DNA of 64,000 bases from DATFVA01 sp963771705 (GCA_963771705.1 CAVYUP010000005.1:124001-188000), one strand, 5' to 3'; counted from the stretch's first letter, positions 16,155 through 25,883 are shown. Made by a program: numbers and translations. Notes: generated by a model from the sequence alone, not told the origin.

Positions 16155-18140
16155 TCATTTCACATACTTTACTATCCAGTCGGTCCAGCGTTTATAAACA
16201 TCCGTCAGGCGTACAATGTCACCCGGGAAATGTGAATCTGCCGGGTAAGCATAGAATTCAGTAGTGACTCCGTTATCACGCAGAGCATGGTACATTTCAT
16301 AGCTGTTGATTATAGGTACGTTCGGATCTCCGGCATTACCTAAAATTAGAGTAGGTGCTTTCACATTTTCAGCAAAGATAATTGGTGACTGTTCACGCCA
16401 TATATCCCAATATTCTTTTACCCAGGGAGAACCTCCGAAAAAATATAGGTCATACGTCTGATAAAACGCAATTGTATAATCCATTACCCAATCATTAAGT
16501 GCCGCACCTTCTACCGCAGCTTTCCATTTATCAGGATATTTTCCATTAAGCCAGGAGGTCATATATCCTCCATAAGACCACCCGGTAATTCCAATACGAT
16601 TTGTATCGATAATATCCATTTGTTCGATTTTTTCTAATCCGGCCATAACATCCTTTCCCGGTCCCTCTCCTGTATCCCTGTATATGGCGTGCTGATACTT
16701 ATCTCCAAGGTTTATACTACCTCTGTAATTAGGCTGAAAAACAAAAAAACCTTTACCCGCGAACATTTGAACAAGCTCTGAAAAAGCGGTTGTAGATGCT
16801 CCTTCGGGACCGCCATGGATAATCAGCACTAATGGATATTTTATTTTTTCATCATAGTTTACCGGGTAGGTTAGAACACCATCTTCATCAAATCCGTCAT
16901 AGCCAGTCCACTCTACGCCAATTGTTCCGCCTTTATTTAATGAATCAACAAAAATATTATAGTTAGTAAGCTGCCGCGGTTTCCCGTTAAAAGAATGAAG
17001 TATAAATAATTCGCCGGGATGAGTTGATGATGCGGCAATGAACGCAATGGTTCCCCTGTCAGATACACTTATGTTATTTACAATATTGATGTCCCCGAGA
17101 TCAATCTGTTCCGCCATACCGCTTACAGGCTGCTTCCATAACACCGATTTTGTACCTTTCTCTCCTGTAAGTAGAAGGGATTTCCCATCGGGCATCCAGG
17201 TAAAACTGTTTATATTCCGCGCGAGGTCATTGGTTATATCTTTAACTTCACCGTTCATTTTTACATAAACAGCGTTTCCATTATTCAAATCTCCTCCCCG
17301 GGCACGCATAAAAGCCAGAATATCGGAAGACATAGAATATTTTGGCCGGCCGGATCCTTCGCCTTCAATCACCGTATTGATTTCTTTTCCATTTGTATCG
17401 ACTTCAGCTATTACAGAATGCCATGCATTTCCTTCCCATACGTCGGGAAAACGCTGGAACAAAATTGATTTGCCCTCAGGACTCCATGCAAGAGGCGAAA
17501 TGGTCTCCTGGTCAGTAGAAATACTAAATGTTCCTTCTGTCAGTCTTTTGGCTTTTCCCCCGCCGGCAGACACAATCCAAACATGCCATGGCTGAACAGC
17601 CGCACGTACCGTAAAATTATTATCCGTAACACGGAATGCGTCTTCATGGTGTTTTATTTCCTTAGGATTAGGAATTGTATCCTGCGCCGCAAATGCAATT
17701 GTTCTACCATCGGGACTCCAGGTAAATTCTTTTACTCCCGTTTCGGAATCGGTTATTTTAACAGGGTCGCCCCCCATCATAGGCATAATATAGATCTGGG
17801 GCTTTTCAGTTTTACTATCCTGAGCCAAGAATCCAAGTCTGTTTCCATCAGGAGACCAGCTTATATTTGAAATAGAACTTCTGTGGTATGTCAGACTTCG
17901 TACAGAACTATCAGAAGCATCAACCAGATCAATCTGCTGTTCGACCGAATCTTTTTCCCAATTATAACGGGAGACGATGATAGCAATCTGTTTTCCGTCC
18001 GGAGATATCCGGGGATCTGATACATCAACTATTTTTCTCAAATCTGTTAGCTGGAATGGATTGGTTTGAGACTGTGGAAGAATTTCGCCTGATATAAGAA
18101 GAATCAGGAGTGAGATATTAAAAAAGGTAATTGACTTCAT
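16155..18140 (-). CDS. S9-family serine peptidase (acylaminoacyl-peptidase-like), exported
   Basis: About 661 residues from the ATG at 18140, chosen because it gives a proper signal peptide (MKSITFFNISLLILL...) that an upstream in-frame start at 18248 would bury. Residues about 30-385 are a beta-propeller with WD40-like 'SPDG' repeats (TolB/PD40 type). The C-terminal alpha/beta hydrolase has Ser522 in GWSYGG, Asp605 in 'GNAGDPNVP' and His637 in 'ADSHFPG'. It should remove N-terminal residues or dipeptides from oligopeptides in the periplasm or outside the cell. It is divergent from the DUF2892 gene at 18266. Confidence 0.9.
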   Translation of the reverse strand: MKSITFFNISLLILLISGEILPQSQTNPFQLTDLRKIVDVSDPRISPDGKQIAIIVSRYNWEKDSVEQQIDLVDASDSSVRSLTYHRSSISNISWSPDGNRLGFLAQDSKTEKPQIYIMPMMGGDPVKITDSETGVKEFTWSPDGRTIAFAAQDTIPNPKEIKHHEDAFRVTDNNFTVRAAVQPWHVWIVSAGGGKAKRLTEGTFSISTDQETISPLAWSPEGKSILFQRFPDVWEGNAWHSVIAEVDTNGKEINTVIEGEGSGRPKYSMSSDILAFMRARGGDLNNGNAVYVKMNGEVKDITNDLARNINSFTWMPDGKSLLLTGEKGTKSVLWKQPVSGMAEQIDLGDINIVNNISVSDRGTIAFIAASSTHPGELFILHSFNGKPRQLTNYNIFVDSLNKGGTIGVEWTGYDGFDEDGVLTYPVNYDEKIKYPLVLIIHGGPEGASTTAFSELVQMFAGKGFFVFQPNYRGSINLGDKYQHAIYRDTGEGPGKDVMAGLEKIEQMDIIDTNRIGITGWSYGGYMTSWLNGKYPDKWKAAVEGAALNDWVMDYTIAFYQTYDLYFFGGSPWVKEYWDIWREQSPIIFAENVKAPTLILGNAGDPNVPIINSYEMYHALRDNGVTTEFYAYPADSHFPGDIVRLTDVYKRWTDWIVKYVK

Positions 18141-18265
18141 ATTAAAGGTATTTTTGTTTAACGAAACATATATAAAGAAATAGTAATTGAAAAATATTTT
18201 ATCTGACACGGCGGGGAATCTTTTACACTTTTCAGGAATCATATTCAAAAAGGAATCTTTTTATT

Positions 18266-18478
18266 ATGAAAAAGAATATTGGAAATATTGACCGTGCTCT
18301 GAGATCTGCGGCAGCGCTTGTTTTGATTTTATTGAGTCTGGCCGGAGTAATCGAGGGCCCGACAGCCGTAATTGCCGGCATAGGCGCGATCGTACTTATG
18401 GTAACCGGATTTACCGGTATGTGCCCCTGCTATGTCAGGCTTAACGTCAGCACGCTTAAGAAAAAAAATAATTTATAA
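18266..18478 (+). CDS. DUF2892 / YgaP-type small inner-membrane protein
   Basis: A 70-residue protein with two transmembrane helices. 'MKKNIGNIDRALR', then a Gly/Ala-rich span, 'GFTGMCPCY' and a short tail match the DUF2892 family. These small membrane modules often accompany rhodanese or thioredoxin-like domains, which agrees with the downstream thioredoxin-fold gene 12 bases away. AAGGA lies about 11 bases upstream of the ATG. The CPC pair might take part in thiol chemistry; this is an inference. Confidence 0.8.
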   Translation: MKKNIGNIDRALRSAAALVLILLSLAGVIEGPTAVIAGIGAIVLMVTGFTGMCPCYVRLNVSTLKKKNNL

Positions 18479-18490
18479 GAGTTATAAAAA

Positions 18491-18883
18491 ATGATGACAG
18501 TTATATATATAATAGCTGGATTTGCCCTTGTGTTTTTCTCCCTTCAAATGTCTATGGTACTCTCCGCGAGGAAATCGAAAGGGAAAAAAATATCAGGACT
18601 GCAGGGAAAGCTGAAAATACTTGAGAGAAATGGTTCGAAAGGACTGGTTTATTTTTTTAGTCCCGGCTGCCGCGCATGCAAATACCAGACGCCGATTATT
18701 AAAGAGCTTCAGTCGTCTGATAAAAATATTTTTGATGTTGATATATCAAAAGATCTGCAGACGGCGAGGGCATTCGGAATTAAAGCAACTCCCACAACCG
18801 TCCTCATCGAGAATGGTGTGGTAAAACAGGTTATGCTAGGAGTAAAGCAGAAAGAGGATCTTAGATCATATCTGCACAGATGA
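18491..18883 (+). CDS. Membrane-anchored thioredoxin-fold protein
   Basis: A 130-residue protein with an N-terminal anchor (residues 3-25) and a thioredoxin domain. The active site is Cys60-Arg-Ala-Cys63 in 'FFSPGCRACKYQTP', and the cis-Pro loop is 'ATPTTVL'. It is likely a thiol-disulfide oxidoreductase facing the periplasm or held at the membrane. It forms an operon with the DUF2892 gene. A weak hairpin (about 18,897-18,917) follows and could end transcription between the convergent genes. Confidence 0.85.
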   Translation: MMTVIYIIAGFALVFFSLQMSMVLSARKSKGKKISGLQGKLKILERNGSKGLVYFFSPGCRACKYQTPIIKELQSSDKNIFDVDISKDLQTARAFGIKATPTTVLIENGVVKQVMLGVKQKEDLRSYLHR

Positions 18884-18953
18884 GATTAAAAGAGGCTGTC
18901 TTTTTCAGGCAGCCCCTTAAAGGAAGAGTTATTTACAATAGTGTCATTTGATA

Positions 18954-21900
18954 CTATCTCAGTAAAATCATCTTTTTTGTATCCGCAAAACCATTTATCA
19001 TCAAACGATAAAAATAGACGCCGCTTGCCAATCCATTTCCATTGAATTCAACGGCATAAGTCCCTTTATGGAAAAACCCATTCACCAGAGTTTTAACTTC
19101 CTGACCCAGTAAATTATAAACCACCAGTGATGCTTTTCCCGAAGAAGGGAGTTCAAATTTAATTGTTGATACAGGATTAAACGGGTTAGGGTAGTTCTGG
19201 TAGAGCACAAACCGTTCAGGAATCTGATGTTCTGTTTCAACTCCGCTTATCGAGCCGTAACCTATAACGGGAGCCCAGCCGACATTATTATTTTCATGTA
19301 CCTCATTTGCAACAGTATTTTCCTGGTCAATAACAGCATAGATTCTCAGACTGTCAAGATTCTGACTTACCGGAATTGCCCAGGGAACAGTAACATTTTT
19401 GTAACCACGGGGGGCAATTATGGTATCAACCTCTGTTTCGGCAATCAAGATCCCACCAACATCGGGACTACCGGCAAAAAACTTTACGCTAAACGGGGTT
19501 GATACTGCCTGCAATCCGAAGTTGCGGACCTTGGCTGCTATGGTTACAATATCACCGCCTTTCGGATCATTTTTGGATAACCTTATATCCCGTGTACGGT
19601 ATCTGTAAGTAGTATCGTTGCGAGGGAAAGGATAACCTTTTTGAGAATCATAGCGCCAGGGAAGACTGAAAGCAAGGTCGCTCTTATTTCCATAATGCGT
19701 CTGCCAGAATGAATTTGCACCGACCGGAAGCTGAGTAACTTTATAATCAAGAGCAAGAGCCCCATAAGATGTCCAGTATGAATAAGGTTTAACATAATAA
19801 GTTCCGCTGGTTCCGTACCGGGAGTCTAAATGAGCGAGGTCACCTCTAACCTCAAGTGACTGCTGGACTTTAACTGTCTGTGTATAAACTTCCCCATAAT
19901 TATAATGTCCGTTTACTTCTACATCAACCCCGACATCAAAGCCATAGAAATCCCCTTCAAGGTCAACAGAGGCTCCCACTTCCAATCCTGCATCCCAGCT
20001 TGTATCAACGCTGTTCTCCCTGAATGACTGAATCTGAAGCGAAACAAAACTATTCCCGGTTGCCCCAATCGTTTGTTCGGGAAAGTCGACAATTACCCGA
20101 GAGGTATCATAGGTATTTGTTGATCTGTATGACAATACATTACCAGTTTCATGATCAGGGCTGAACTGATTGCCAAGCAGATCATCATCCTTTAGTTCAA
20201 CCCATATCGGCCGCGGATTACCAGGAATAGTAACAAGGAAATAACCTATCGGGGTTGGATCCAGACCATCGTAAACAGGATATTCGTAGAAATCAATATC
20301 GAATACATTTGTATATATCCAGTCATCCCCTGCGGCCACTCTGCCAGTTGTGATTGTATATGATGTTCCCGAGGATTCCTTGTTGCTGAATTTATCACCA
20401 TAAGTTGCCTTAACTTTTTCTTTTAATACACCCTGAGAGGAAGTTATAGATGCATCTCCTCCCCAGTCTTCATGATACTCAGTTGTAATTGTAGAATCAG
20501 AAGTGGTCGATTGTACATAAGAAGACGAAAACCCGCAGGATTGATCAGGATAACACCCACCGAGGTCATAAGTAGTTCCATCTATTATATCATAGTGGAT
20601 CGGGGGTGTATAAAGAACAACTTCAGGCTGCATCACTCCGCGCCGGCTGTAATGAACCGGATCGCCGAGCCTTACCCTATCGCCGTCAAAATCTCCAAGT
20701 GCAATTGCATAATTTCTTTGATTATTGCTGGTGGGTATGGGTTCTTCGTATAGTCTTCTGGCTTTAAGAGTGTAATTAGTAAGAGTTGTATCGAGACTTA
20801 CCAAATGCATTTCCAGATGCTGAATTCCATTAGGTTCATAGTCGAGAAAACTTTTTACAACAACAATTTCCGCGCTTCGGTCAAGGTCCATATCTCCGAC
20901 AGCAAGAAAGGCATCGCTGTACATATTATCTCCCGGAGTCTGAACATTATATTCTGATTTATACGAAGGATTAAGATCGCTGTCAACTGAGTAGACATAG
21001 AAAGCTGCCCCCGACATCATCACCAGTTCATCATGATTATCTTTATCAAAATCTCCTGCCCCCACATTAAATGGCGGCATCTCATTCGGTCCCACAAGAT
21101 TACGAGCCACTCGTTTTGTATCATCAACTATAATAGAGCTAAGGCCATCTTTTATATCAATTAAATAAACATATGTATCATTTCCTATTTGCTCACCCTG
21201 GAAGAAAGAAAATCCGTATGCAATTTCCATTTCCGCGTCATTGTCAAAAGATCCGGCGATACCATCAATATTAACTTCAGTTACAGTATAGGCCGGCTCT
21301 TCAAATACTTCTGCTGTTGATTTCCTGGTAAAATTACCGTTGCTGTCTATTGAATAAATATTAATCCAGAGCGCCCAATTGTTAGAACCGACCGGTTTAA
21401 GGAATAATAAAGCAATATCATCATAACCATCACTGTCAAAATCTCCGGTAACGATATCAAAATTATTCAGATAAAAATGATCTGGCAGGGTACTTTCATC
21501 ATTTATACTTCCCTTCAGATGAGGTACGAGACTTCCCGGGTTAAAAGAACACAGCTGAAGATGAATGGTAGAATCTTCACCCTGGTATGCGACCACAAAT
21601 TCATCCTGCGAGTTCCCGAAAAAATTTCCAGTTTCGATATGTATCTTATTTTTTGGAACAGTCGCAAATCCATTTAAAGTTAATTCATTGGTATTTGTCC
21701 ATGCTAAGGCTGCAGAATCTATTTCCGGAACAGAAATCCTGATCGTATTATCTCCGGATTCCCAGGCTGTCACCAGATTTTTGCAGTCTTTATCGAGAAA
21801 ATTTCCGGAGGCAACAGCAAGAGATTTATTACCAGTTATAGAAGAATCTATTTGTAAGGGTTTTTTAATTAAAGTAGAATCAACTCCTCCAGGCTGTGTT

Positions 21901-22106
21901 AAGTCAAGGTCATAAAGCCTTTGATAACAAAACTGATTGACAGTGCTTTCACCCTGGCTCCATATCATAACTAATTCATTTGAGTTAACAAGATCCCTGA
22001 CCTGATTCAGCCTGTCTTTATACCCCGCAGTCTGGGCTGCGGCAGAAAAACTAACCAAGAGAATTAAAGCAGGAATTATCAGAGGATATAATAGATATTT
22101 ATACAT
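18954..22106 (-). CDS. Large secreted FG-GAP/CARDB protein with T9SS sorting domain
   Basis: A 1050-residue exported protein. The signal peptide ends near 'SAAAQ' (residue 25). Residues 90-480 contain FG-GAP/VCBS-like repeats ('GDFDSDGYDDIALL', 'GDFDKDNHDELVM', 'GDMDLDRSAEIVV', 'GDFDGDRV'), which form Ca-binding beta-propellers. Residues about 855-960 are a CARDB-like adhesion domain ('SKNDPKGGDIVTIAAKVRNFG', 'NEVHENNN'). The last 75 residues are a T9SS C-terminal domain ('YQNYPNPFNPVSTI', 'YNLLGQEVKTLV', 'ASGVYFYR'). AAGGAG precedes the ATG. No catalytic motif was seen; a surface adhesin or binding role is likely. Confidence 0.85.
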   Translation of the reverse strand: MYKYLLYPLIIPALILLVSFSAAAQTAGYKDRLNQVRDLVNSNELVMIWSQGESTVNQFCYQRLYDLDLTQPGGVDSTLIKKPLQIDSSITGNKSLAVASGNFLDKDCKNLVTAWESGDNTIRISVPEIDSAALAWTNTNELTLNGFATVPKNKIHIETGNFFGNSQDEFVVAYQGEDSTIHLQLCSFNPGSLVPHLKGSINDESTLPDHFYLNNFDIVTGDFDSDGYDDIALLFLKPVGSNNWALWINIYSIDSNGNFTRKSTAEVFEEPAYTVTEVNIDGIAGSFDNDAEMEIAYGFSFFQGEQIGNDTYVYLIDIKDGLSSIIVDDTKRVARNLVGPNEMPPFNVGAGDFDKDNHDELVMMSGAAFYVYSVDSDLNPSYKSEYNVQTPGDNMYSDAFLAVGDMDLDRSAEIVVVKSFLDYEPNGIQHLEMHLVSLDTTLTNYTLKARRLYEEPIPTSNNQRNYAIALGDFDGDRVRLGDPVHYSRRGVMQPEVVLYTPPIHYDIIDGTTYDLGGCYPDQSCGFSSSYVQSTTSDSTITTEYHEDWGGDASITSSQGVLKEKVKATYGDKFSNKESSGTSYTITTGRVAAGDDWIYTNVFDIDFYEYPVYDGLDPTPIGYFLVTIPGNPRPIWVELKDDDLLGNQFSPDHETGNVLSYRSTNTYDTSRVIVDFPEQTIGATGNSFVSLQIQSFRENSVDTSWDAGLEVGASVDLEGDFYGFDVGVDVEVNGHYNYGEVYTQTVKVQQSLEVRGDLAHLDSRYGTSGTYYVKPYSYWTSYGALALDYKVTQLPVGANSFWQTHYGNKSDLAFSLPWRYDSQKGYPFPRNDTTYRYRTRDIRLSKNDPKGGDIVTIAAKVRNFGLQAVSTPFSVKFFAGSPDVGGILIAETEVDTIIAPRGYKNVTVPWAIPVSQNLDSLRIYAVIDQENTVANEVHENNNVGWAPVIGYGSISGVETEHQIPERFVLYQNYPNPFNPVSTIKFELPSSGKASLVVYNLLGQEVKTLVNGFFHKGTYAVEFNGNGLASGVYFYRLMINGFADTKKMILLR

Positions 22107-22284
22107 AAGGACTCCTTGAAAAGGTTAATGCTCAATTCAGACAGGAGAGAGAATAAGGTTGTGATCTTTGGTTTTTTGAATCTAGGAAATAAATGGTTTC
22201 AAAACAAATTTTTTTTTACAAATATCCAACCAGTTAATACTTAATGAAAATTAGCCACCCGATTTCTAAAATTCATTTCGCTTA

Positions 22285-22500
22285 TTATTTTTCTTTCGGA
22301 AAGCTTACCCCTTTTATGTTCTTTTTTATATAAGTCTTTATTTTATTGAGGTCTTTTCTGCACTGCATGCATGTACATTTCTCTTCCTCAAGTTTATAAT
22401 ACCTGTAGAGTGATTCAGCGAGAACTTTAGCGTTATATTCAGGCTCGGAACTATAAATTTCCCGCCGGAAAAGCTGACTGTAAAACCTGTCTTTATTCAT
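22285..22500 (-). CDS. Small Cys-containing protein, unknown function
   Basis: A 71-residue protein from the ATG at 22500; an in-frame ATG at 22536 would add 12 hydrophobic residues. The centre has 'EEEKCTCMQCRKDL', a CxCxxC arrangement that could hold a metal, followed by a Lys-rich helix. Directly upstream of the chosen start is a perfect hairpin (CCATAC-AAAA-GTATGG, 22502-22517), which may limit ribosome access. The family is not recognised. Confidence 0.5.
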   Translation of the reverse strand: MNKDRFYSQLFRREIYSSEPEYNAKVLAESLYRYYKLEEEKCTCMQCRKDLNKIKTYIKKNIKGVSFPKEK

Positions 22501-22624
22501 ACCATACAAAAGTATGGCATAGAGAGAAAAAGTCAATACTGAAATGAAAGTTTCAGAATAAATTCTTCGGAATGTGATTAGTGCTTCCTCTTAATATTGA
22601 GAGGGAAGCGTTATGTCTTAAGGG

Positions 22625-23062
22625 TCACTTATCTCTGTGAGTCTGCATATAGTGATCAAGGGAAAAATTTCCAGAGCCGTAAAACAAGAAGAAGAGAAGC
22701 AGGATAAGAACGGCAATTGAAAATCCGAGTTCACTGTTTATTGATGTAAATCCGGCGGGCAGATTAACGAAAAATACAGCCCCTATTAATATCGGGATCT
22801 GAAAAGCGGCGGCCCATCGGGTGATGATTCCCGCAGCAATGAGCAGACCTCCTCCGATATGAAAAAGGATAACGTAAACAGATACGAGGAAGATAAGAAA
22901 TTCAAGATGGTTATTAACCAGCATCCATTCAATCTGCTCCCGGTGGCTGATAAAGGACGCACCTTTTGCGACTAAAAAAATTCCAAGAAGTATCCTCAGG
23001 AAATCAATCCATATGGGGTGATGTTCTTCCGACCATTTTTCTATTCCCGTAAGCGCACTCAT
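22625..23062 (-). CDS. DoxX-family membrane protein (copy 1)
   Basis: A 145-residue protein with four transmembrane helices, a DoxX-like integral membrane protein. 'HHPIWIDFLRILLGIFLVAKG' and 'GGGLLIAAGIITRWAA' are characteristic. GGAGG lies six bases before the ATG at 23062, so the upstream ATG at 23074 is not used. It is clearly paralogous to the next gene upstream (23154-23594): 'EKWSEEHHPIWIDFLR' against 'EGWADKHHPKWIDYLR'. DoxX proteins have been linked to thiosulfate oxidation and redox stress; the role of this pair is unknown. Confidence 0.8.
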   Translation of the reverse strand: MSALTGIEKWSEEHHPIWIDFLRILLGIFLVAKGASFISHREQIEWMLVNNHLEFLIFLVSVYVILFHIGGGLLIAAGIITRWAAAFQIPILIGAVFFVNLPAGFTSINSELGFSIAVLILLLFFLFYGSGNFSLDHYMQTHRDK

Positions 23063-23153
23063 TTCTTCCTCCATAGTTATCTACTTTATAGCAATAAAAT
23101 AACTATGTACAATGCCAACGGAAGTATAGTACAGCACACCTTGAATATATGGA

Positions 23154-23594
23154 TCAGGTTTCCCGTGTATTGCTAAGAAGAAAATCTACAGAGAATTTAC
23201 CGGAACCATATATCAGATAAAAAATCAGTAAACCAAGGATCAGCACGGAATAAATTAACTCAGAATTTAGCGCAAACAAGCCTTTATGGTAATCAATAAA
23301 AACAATAGTGGCTATGAGGATCGGTATCTGGAACAGCGTGATTACTCTTGTCAGTAATCCTATTGCAACAAGTAATCCGCCGGCAATGTAGAATACAAGT
23401 ACATACTGGGATGTAACCAGAAAAGAAAAAACATCGATGCTGCTCATTTCCATATTAAGTATTACCTGGTCACGATTTACAATAAGGGTGATGCCTTTCA
23501 GGATCAGGATAACTCCCAGAAGTACGCGGAGGTAGTCTATCCATTTGGGATGATGCTTATCTGCCCAGCCTTCGATCTGATGTGTCCATTCCAT
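23154..23594 (-). CDS. DoxX-family membrane protein (copy 2)
   Basis: A 146-residue protein with four transmembrane helices and the same architecture as its downstream neighbour: 'HHPKWIDYLRVLLGVILILKG', 'GGLLVAIGLLTRVI', and 'LIYGSGKFSVDFLL' near the end. GGGGAGG precedes the ATG. The 91-base gap to copy 1 and common orientation suggest a tandem duplication in one transcript. Confidence 0.8.
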   Translation of the reverse strand: MEWTHQIEGWADKHHPKWIDYLRVLLGVILILKGITLIVNRDQVILNMEMSSIDVFSFLVTSQYVLVFYIAGGLLVAIGLLTRVITLFQIPILIATIVFIDYHKGLFALNSELIYSVLILGLLIFYLIYGSGKFSVDFLLSNTRET

Positions 23595-23699
23595 ATTTCC
23601 TCCCCAATAAAAATTGATATGAAATTAATAACCTCAAAATCATCTTTAAAGAATGTAGTTATTTCTTTGAGAAGAATAAAGCAAAAAATTAAGATTGAA

Positions 23700-24863
23700 T
23701 TAACCCCGGATGGAATTCCAGAGAGATTTGCTTCCGTAGCCCAGTTTTTCCCACCAATTAAGCAGCATAGAATTATTCCCCTCCATAATTCCTTCAAGGG
23801 TGACCCCATCGGGCGGTTTTATAAGTTCAGCCAGTCTATCATAAATTGGTTTTACCTTACCGGGGGCGGCGTCGCGGAGGAGATACCACAAGCTGAGGGC
23901 ATCCTGCCTGCCGGCGTTTTGAAGGAGAATCTCAAGATCATCATCTGTACCTTTGCCGAAATCAAGTCGTGATAACGCTGCCTTGAACTCAGTATCGGCG
24001 CTTATACGATAAGGAGTACCGGGTCCGGCATTTTTATTCGTTTCACAGACCAAACCCGCCGGTACAATTTCATTTTTCCCTCCTGATTTAATAATAATGC
24101 TCCCGGATGACACACTAAAAAAAGAACTACCATTTTCAGACACTTCAACAGAATAACGGCTGCCGAGATCCAGTGCGGAAGATGAAGGGGTTATAACCGA
24201 CAATCTTTTAGGAGAATTGAGAGTACTTGCTGAAATTTTCCCTGATTTAAGGTAAAGTTTATAGCGGGGTTCCCTTGTATCAAGGAGTTTAACGGCGCTT
24301 TCAGGATCCACATCAACCTCTCCCGCAAGTCCTGCCTGCAGCCTCGCGCTGGAACGCGAATCAGTTTTCAGCCACTCACCGACCGGAAGATTTCCCGTAT
24401 CGACTATCTTTTCATTTCCTGCCACAGGGCTACCCTTAAGGTTTTCAACCTCCCAGAAGGCAGGGTTTGTTCTGTAAAAGTATAAGATTGAAATGAATAC
24501 AGCAATCAGGATAGCGCTTAAGGGGGCGCCAACCGCGATCCAGCGTGATCTGAGGATCCTGTGTCTAAGCTTTATACTATACCGGGGGTCATCTTTTCTT
24601 TTCAGCGGTGAATAAAGAATTGCCGGAAGATTAAATTCGGGATCAAAATCGTTAGTTTCCGAGACCGTTTCCCAGAAGCCTTCACCATGGTGAATCTGTT
24701 TCCGGATAGTGCCGGATGATTTAAGTGTCATCCGTATATCCTTTGCCCTTTTTCTGCAGGAATGGCACTTGTTGAGATGGGAGGAAATTTCCTTTCTCAT
24801 CTCATCAATTAATTTTCCCCCGATAAAATCTTCGAGGTAGTATTTAACTTCTCTGCACTTCAT
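23700..24863 (-). CDS. Zinc-finger anti-sigma-like protein with FecR domain
   Basis: About 387 residues from the ATG at 24863, chosen because zinc-finger anti-sigma domains begin at 'MKCREV'; longer forms from 24893 (ATG) or 24917 (TTG) exist. The zf-HC2 motif is 'SSHLNKCHSCRKR' (H-x3-C-x2-C) plus the early Cys. A transmembrane helix lies near residues 110-132. A FecR-like periplasmic domain follows ('LPVGEWLKTDSRSSARLQ', 'VDPESAVKLLDT', 'SVSSGSIIIKSGG'). Such proteins hold an ECF sigma factor inactive at the membrane, but no sigma gene is adjacent, so the partner is elsewhere. The C-terminal 100 residues are of unknown fold. Confidence 0.75.
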   Translation of the reverse strand: MKCREVKYYLEDFIGGKLIDEMRKEISSHLNKCHSCRKRAKDIRMTLKSSGTIRKQIHHGEGFWETVSETNDFDPEFNLPAILYSPLKRKDDPRYSIKLRHRILRSRWIAVGAPLSAILIAVFISILYFYRTNPAFWEVENLKGSPVAGNEKIVDTGNLPVGEWLKTDSRSSARLQAGLAGEVDVDPESAVKLLDTREPRYKLYLKSGKISASTLNSPKRLSVITPSSSALDLGSRYSVEVSENGSSFFSVSSGSIIIKSGGKNEIVPAGLVCETNKNAGPGTPYRISADTEFKAALSRLDFGKGTDDDLEILLQNAGRQDALSLWYLLRDAAPGKVKPIYDRLAELIKPPDGVTLEGIMEGNNSMLLNWWEKLGYGSKSLWNSIRG

Positions 24864-24895
24864 ATACTTATGCTTATTACAACGGTTCTTCATGA

Positions 24896-25051
24896 TTAAT
24901 TTAAAAAGTTCCGGCAAAGTTTTAGTGCTTTTCTTTTGACATTTGCCTCAGCGCAAAATAAATGACATCCAGGATATAAAAATCCACTGGAAGTGCTTCC
25001 TGCACAACCGGGGCAAATTATTTTTTTGTCTTTTGATCCTGTTAGTAACAT
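24896..25051 (-). CDS. Possible short Cys-rich ORF upstream of the anti-sigma gene
   Basis: A 51-codon minus-strand frame whose stop lies 2 bases before one possible start (24893) of the anti-sigma gene. It encodes five Cys and a His arranged as C-P-G-C (residues 13-16), C-H-L-F-C (29-33) and a late Cys46, a spacing that could bind zinc or iron-sulfur. No Shine-Dalgarno is seen. It may be a chance frame; the tight junction with the gene behind it is the main reason to list it. Confidence 0.35.
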   Translation of the reverse strand: MLLTGSKDKKIICPGCAGSTSSGFLYPGCHLFCAEANVKRKALKLCRNFLN

Positions 25052-25148
25052 AATGTAATTTGATAATTGAAGCAATAAAATTATTCAGTCAATCATCCTT
25101 AATAATTGCCGTTTGTTATGCTTTTTGGCACAACGGTAAATTTTTTGC

Positions 25149-25178
25149 TTGACTCCGCTCCGGAAGTATGTAATTTCG
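25149..25178 (+). promoter_or_regulatory. Bacteroidota-type promoter candidate
   Basis: TTG at 25149-25151 (within TTGACT) is 19 bases from TAATTTCG at 25171-25178, which matches the Bacteroidota -7 element TAnnTTTG in all fixed positions but one. It reads towards the gene at 25275. Confidence 0.3.
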
Positions 25179-25274
25179 CCATCAAGATACTATCAATCTA
25201 AAAAATTCACATTAAATAATTAACACCGGTTTTGCCAAATCGGTTCCCTTTAATTTATTAATAGGAGTAGTGTA

Positions 25275-25835
25275 ATGAGTGCTTATCTGATTGCCCTGTA
25301 TATTCATATAACCGGGGCACTGGCAATGTTTGCGGGACTGGGTATTGAGGGTATTGTTTTTAAGAACCTTAAAGATGCCGCTTCTCCCGGGCAGGCTGTT
25401 TCATGGCTGGGGTCAATGAAGATCCTCCGTATAATTTTTGCTTATGCTACCGTCTCTCTGCTGCTTACGGGAGTATATATGGTTATTCTTTCCTGGGGGT
25501 GGAATTCGTGGGTTGTAACAGGACTTGTGCTTCTTGTGGTACTTTCTGGTTACGGCAGTACAGCAGCCAAAAAAATTGCTGTATCGATTGCCTCCCTTAT
25601 TAACGATAGCGGGGAATCTATTTCCTCAGCAGTTAAAAAAGTTATTGCCGACCCTTTCCTGATGACAACTTACAAACTGAAGATAACCACAGCGCTAGGA
25701 ATTATATTTGTGATGACTACGAAGCCCGGATGGATAGGCTGTATCGTTACCGTGGCATCCGCAATTGCGCTAGGATTTCTGCTCGATCTTCCATTTAAGA
25801 TGAAAGCTGATATAAAAGAACTTGAATCTGCCTGA
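25275..25835 (+). CDS. Four-helix integral membrane protein (DUF2269-like)
   Basis: A 186-residue protein with four or five transmembrane helices. 'LYIHITGALAMFAGLGIEG' at the N-terminus recalls the DUF2269-like family with its intramembrane His. AGGAG lies seven bases upstream of the ATG. The next gene, a response regulator, starts 48 bases later in the same direction, so they may be cotranscribed. Function unknown. Confidence 0.65.
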   Translation: MSAYLIALYIHITGALAMFAGLGIEGIVFKNLKDAASPGQAVSWLGSMKILRIIFAYATVSLLLTGVYMVILSWGWNSWVVTGLVLLVVLSGYGSTAAKKIAVSIASLINDSGESISSAVKKVIADPFLMTTYKLKITTALGIIFVMTTKPGWIGCIVTVASAIALGFLLDLPFKMKADIKELESA

Positions 25836-25883
25836 ACAATTTAGGAATTTGCCGGTACCAATAATTAAAAAATTGATACCGGT

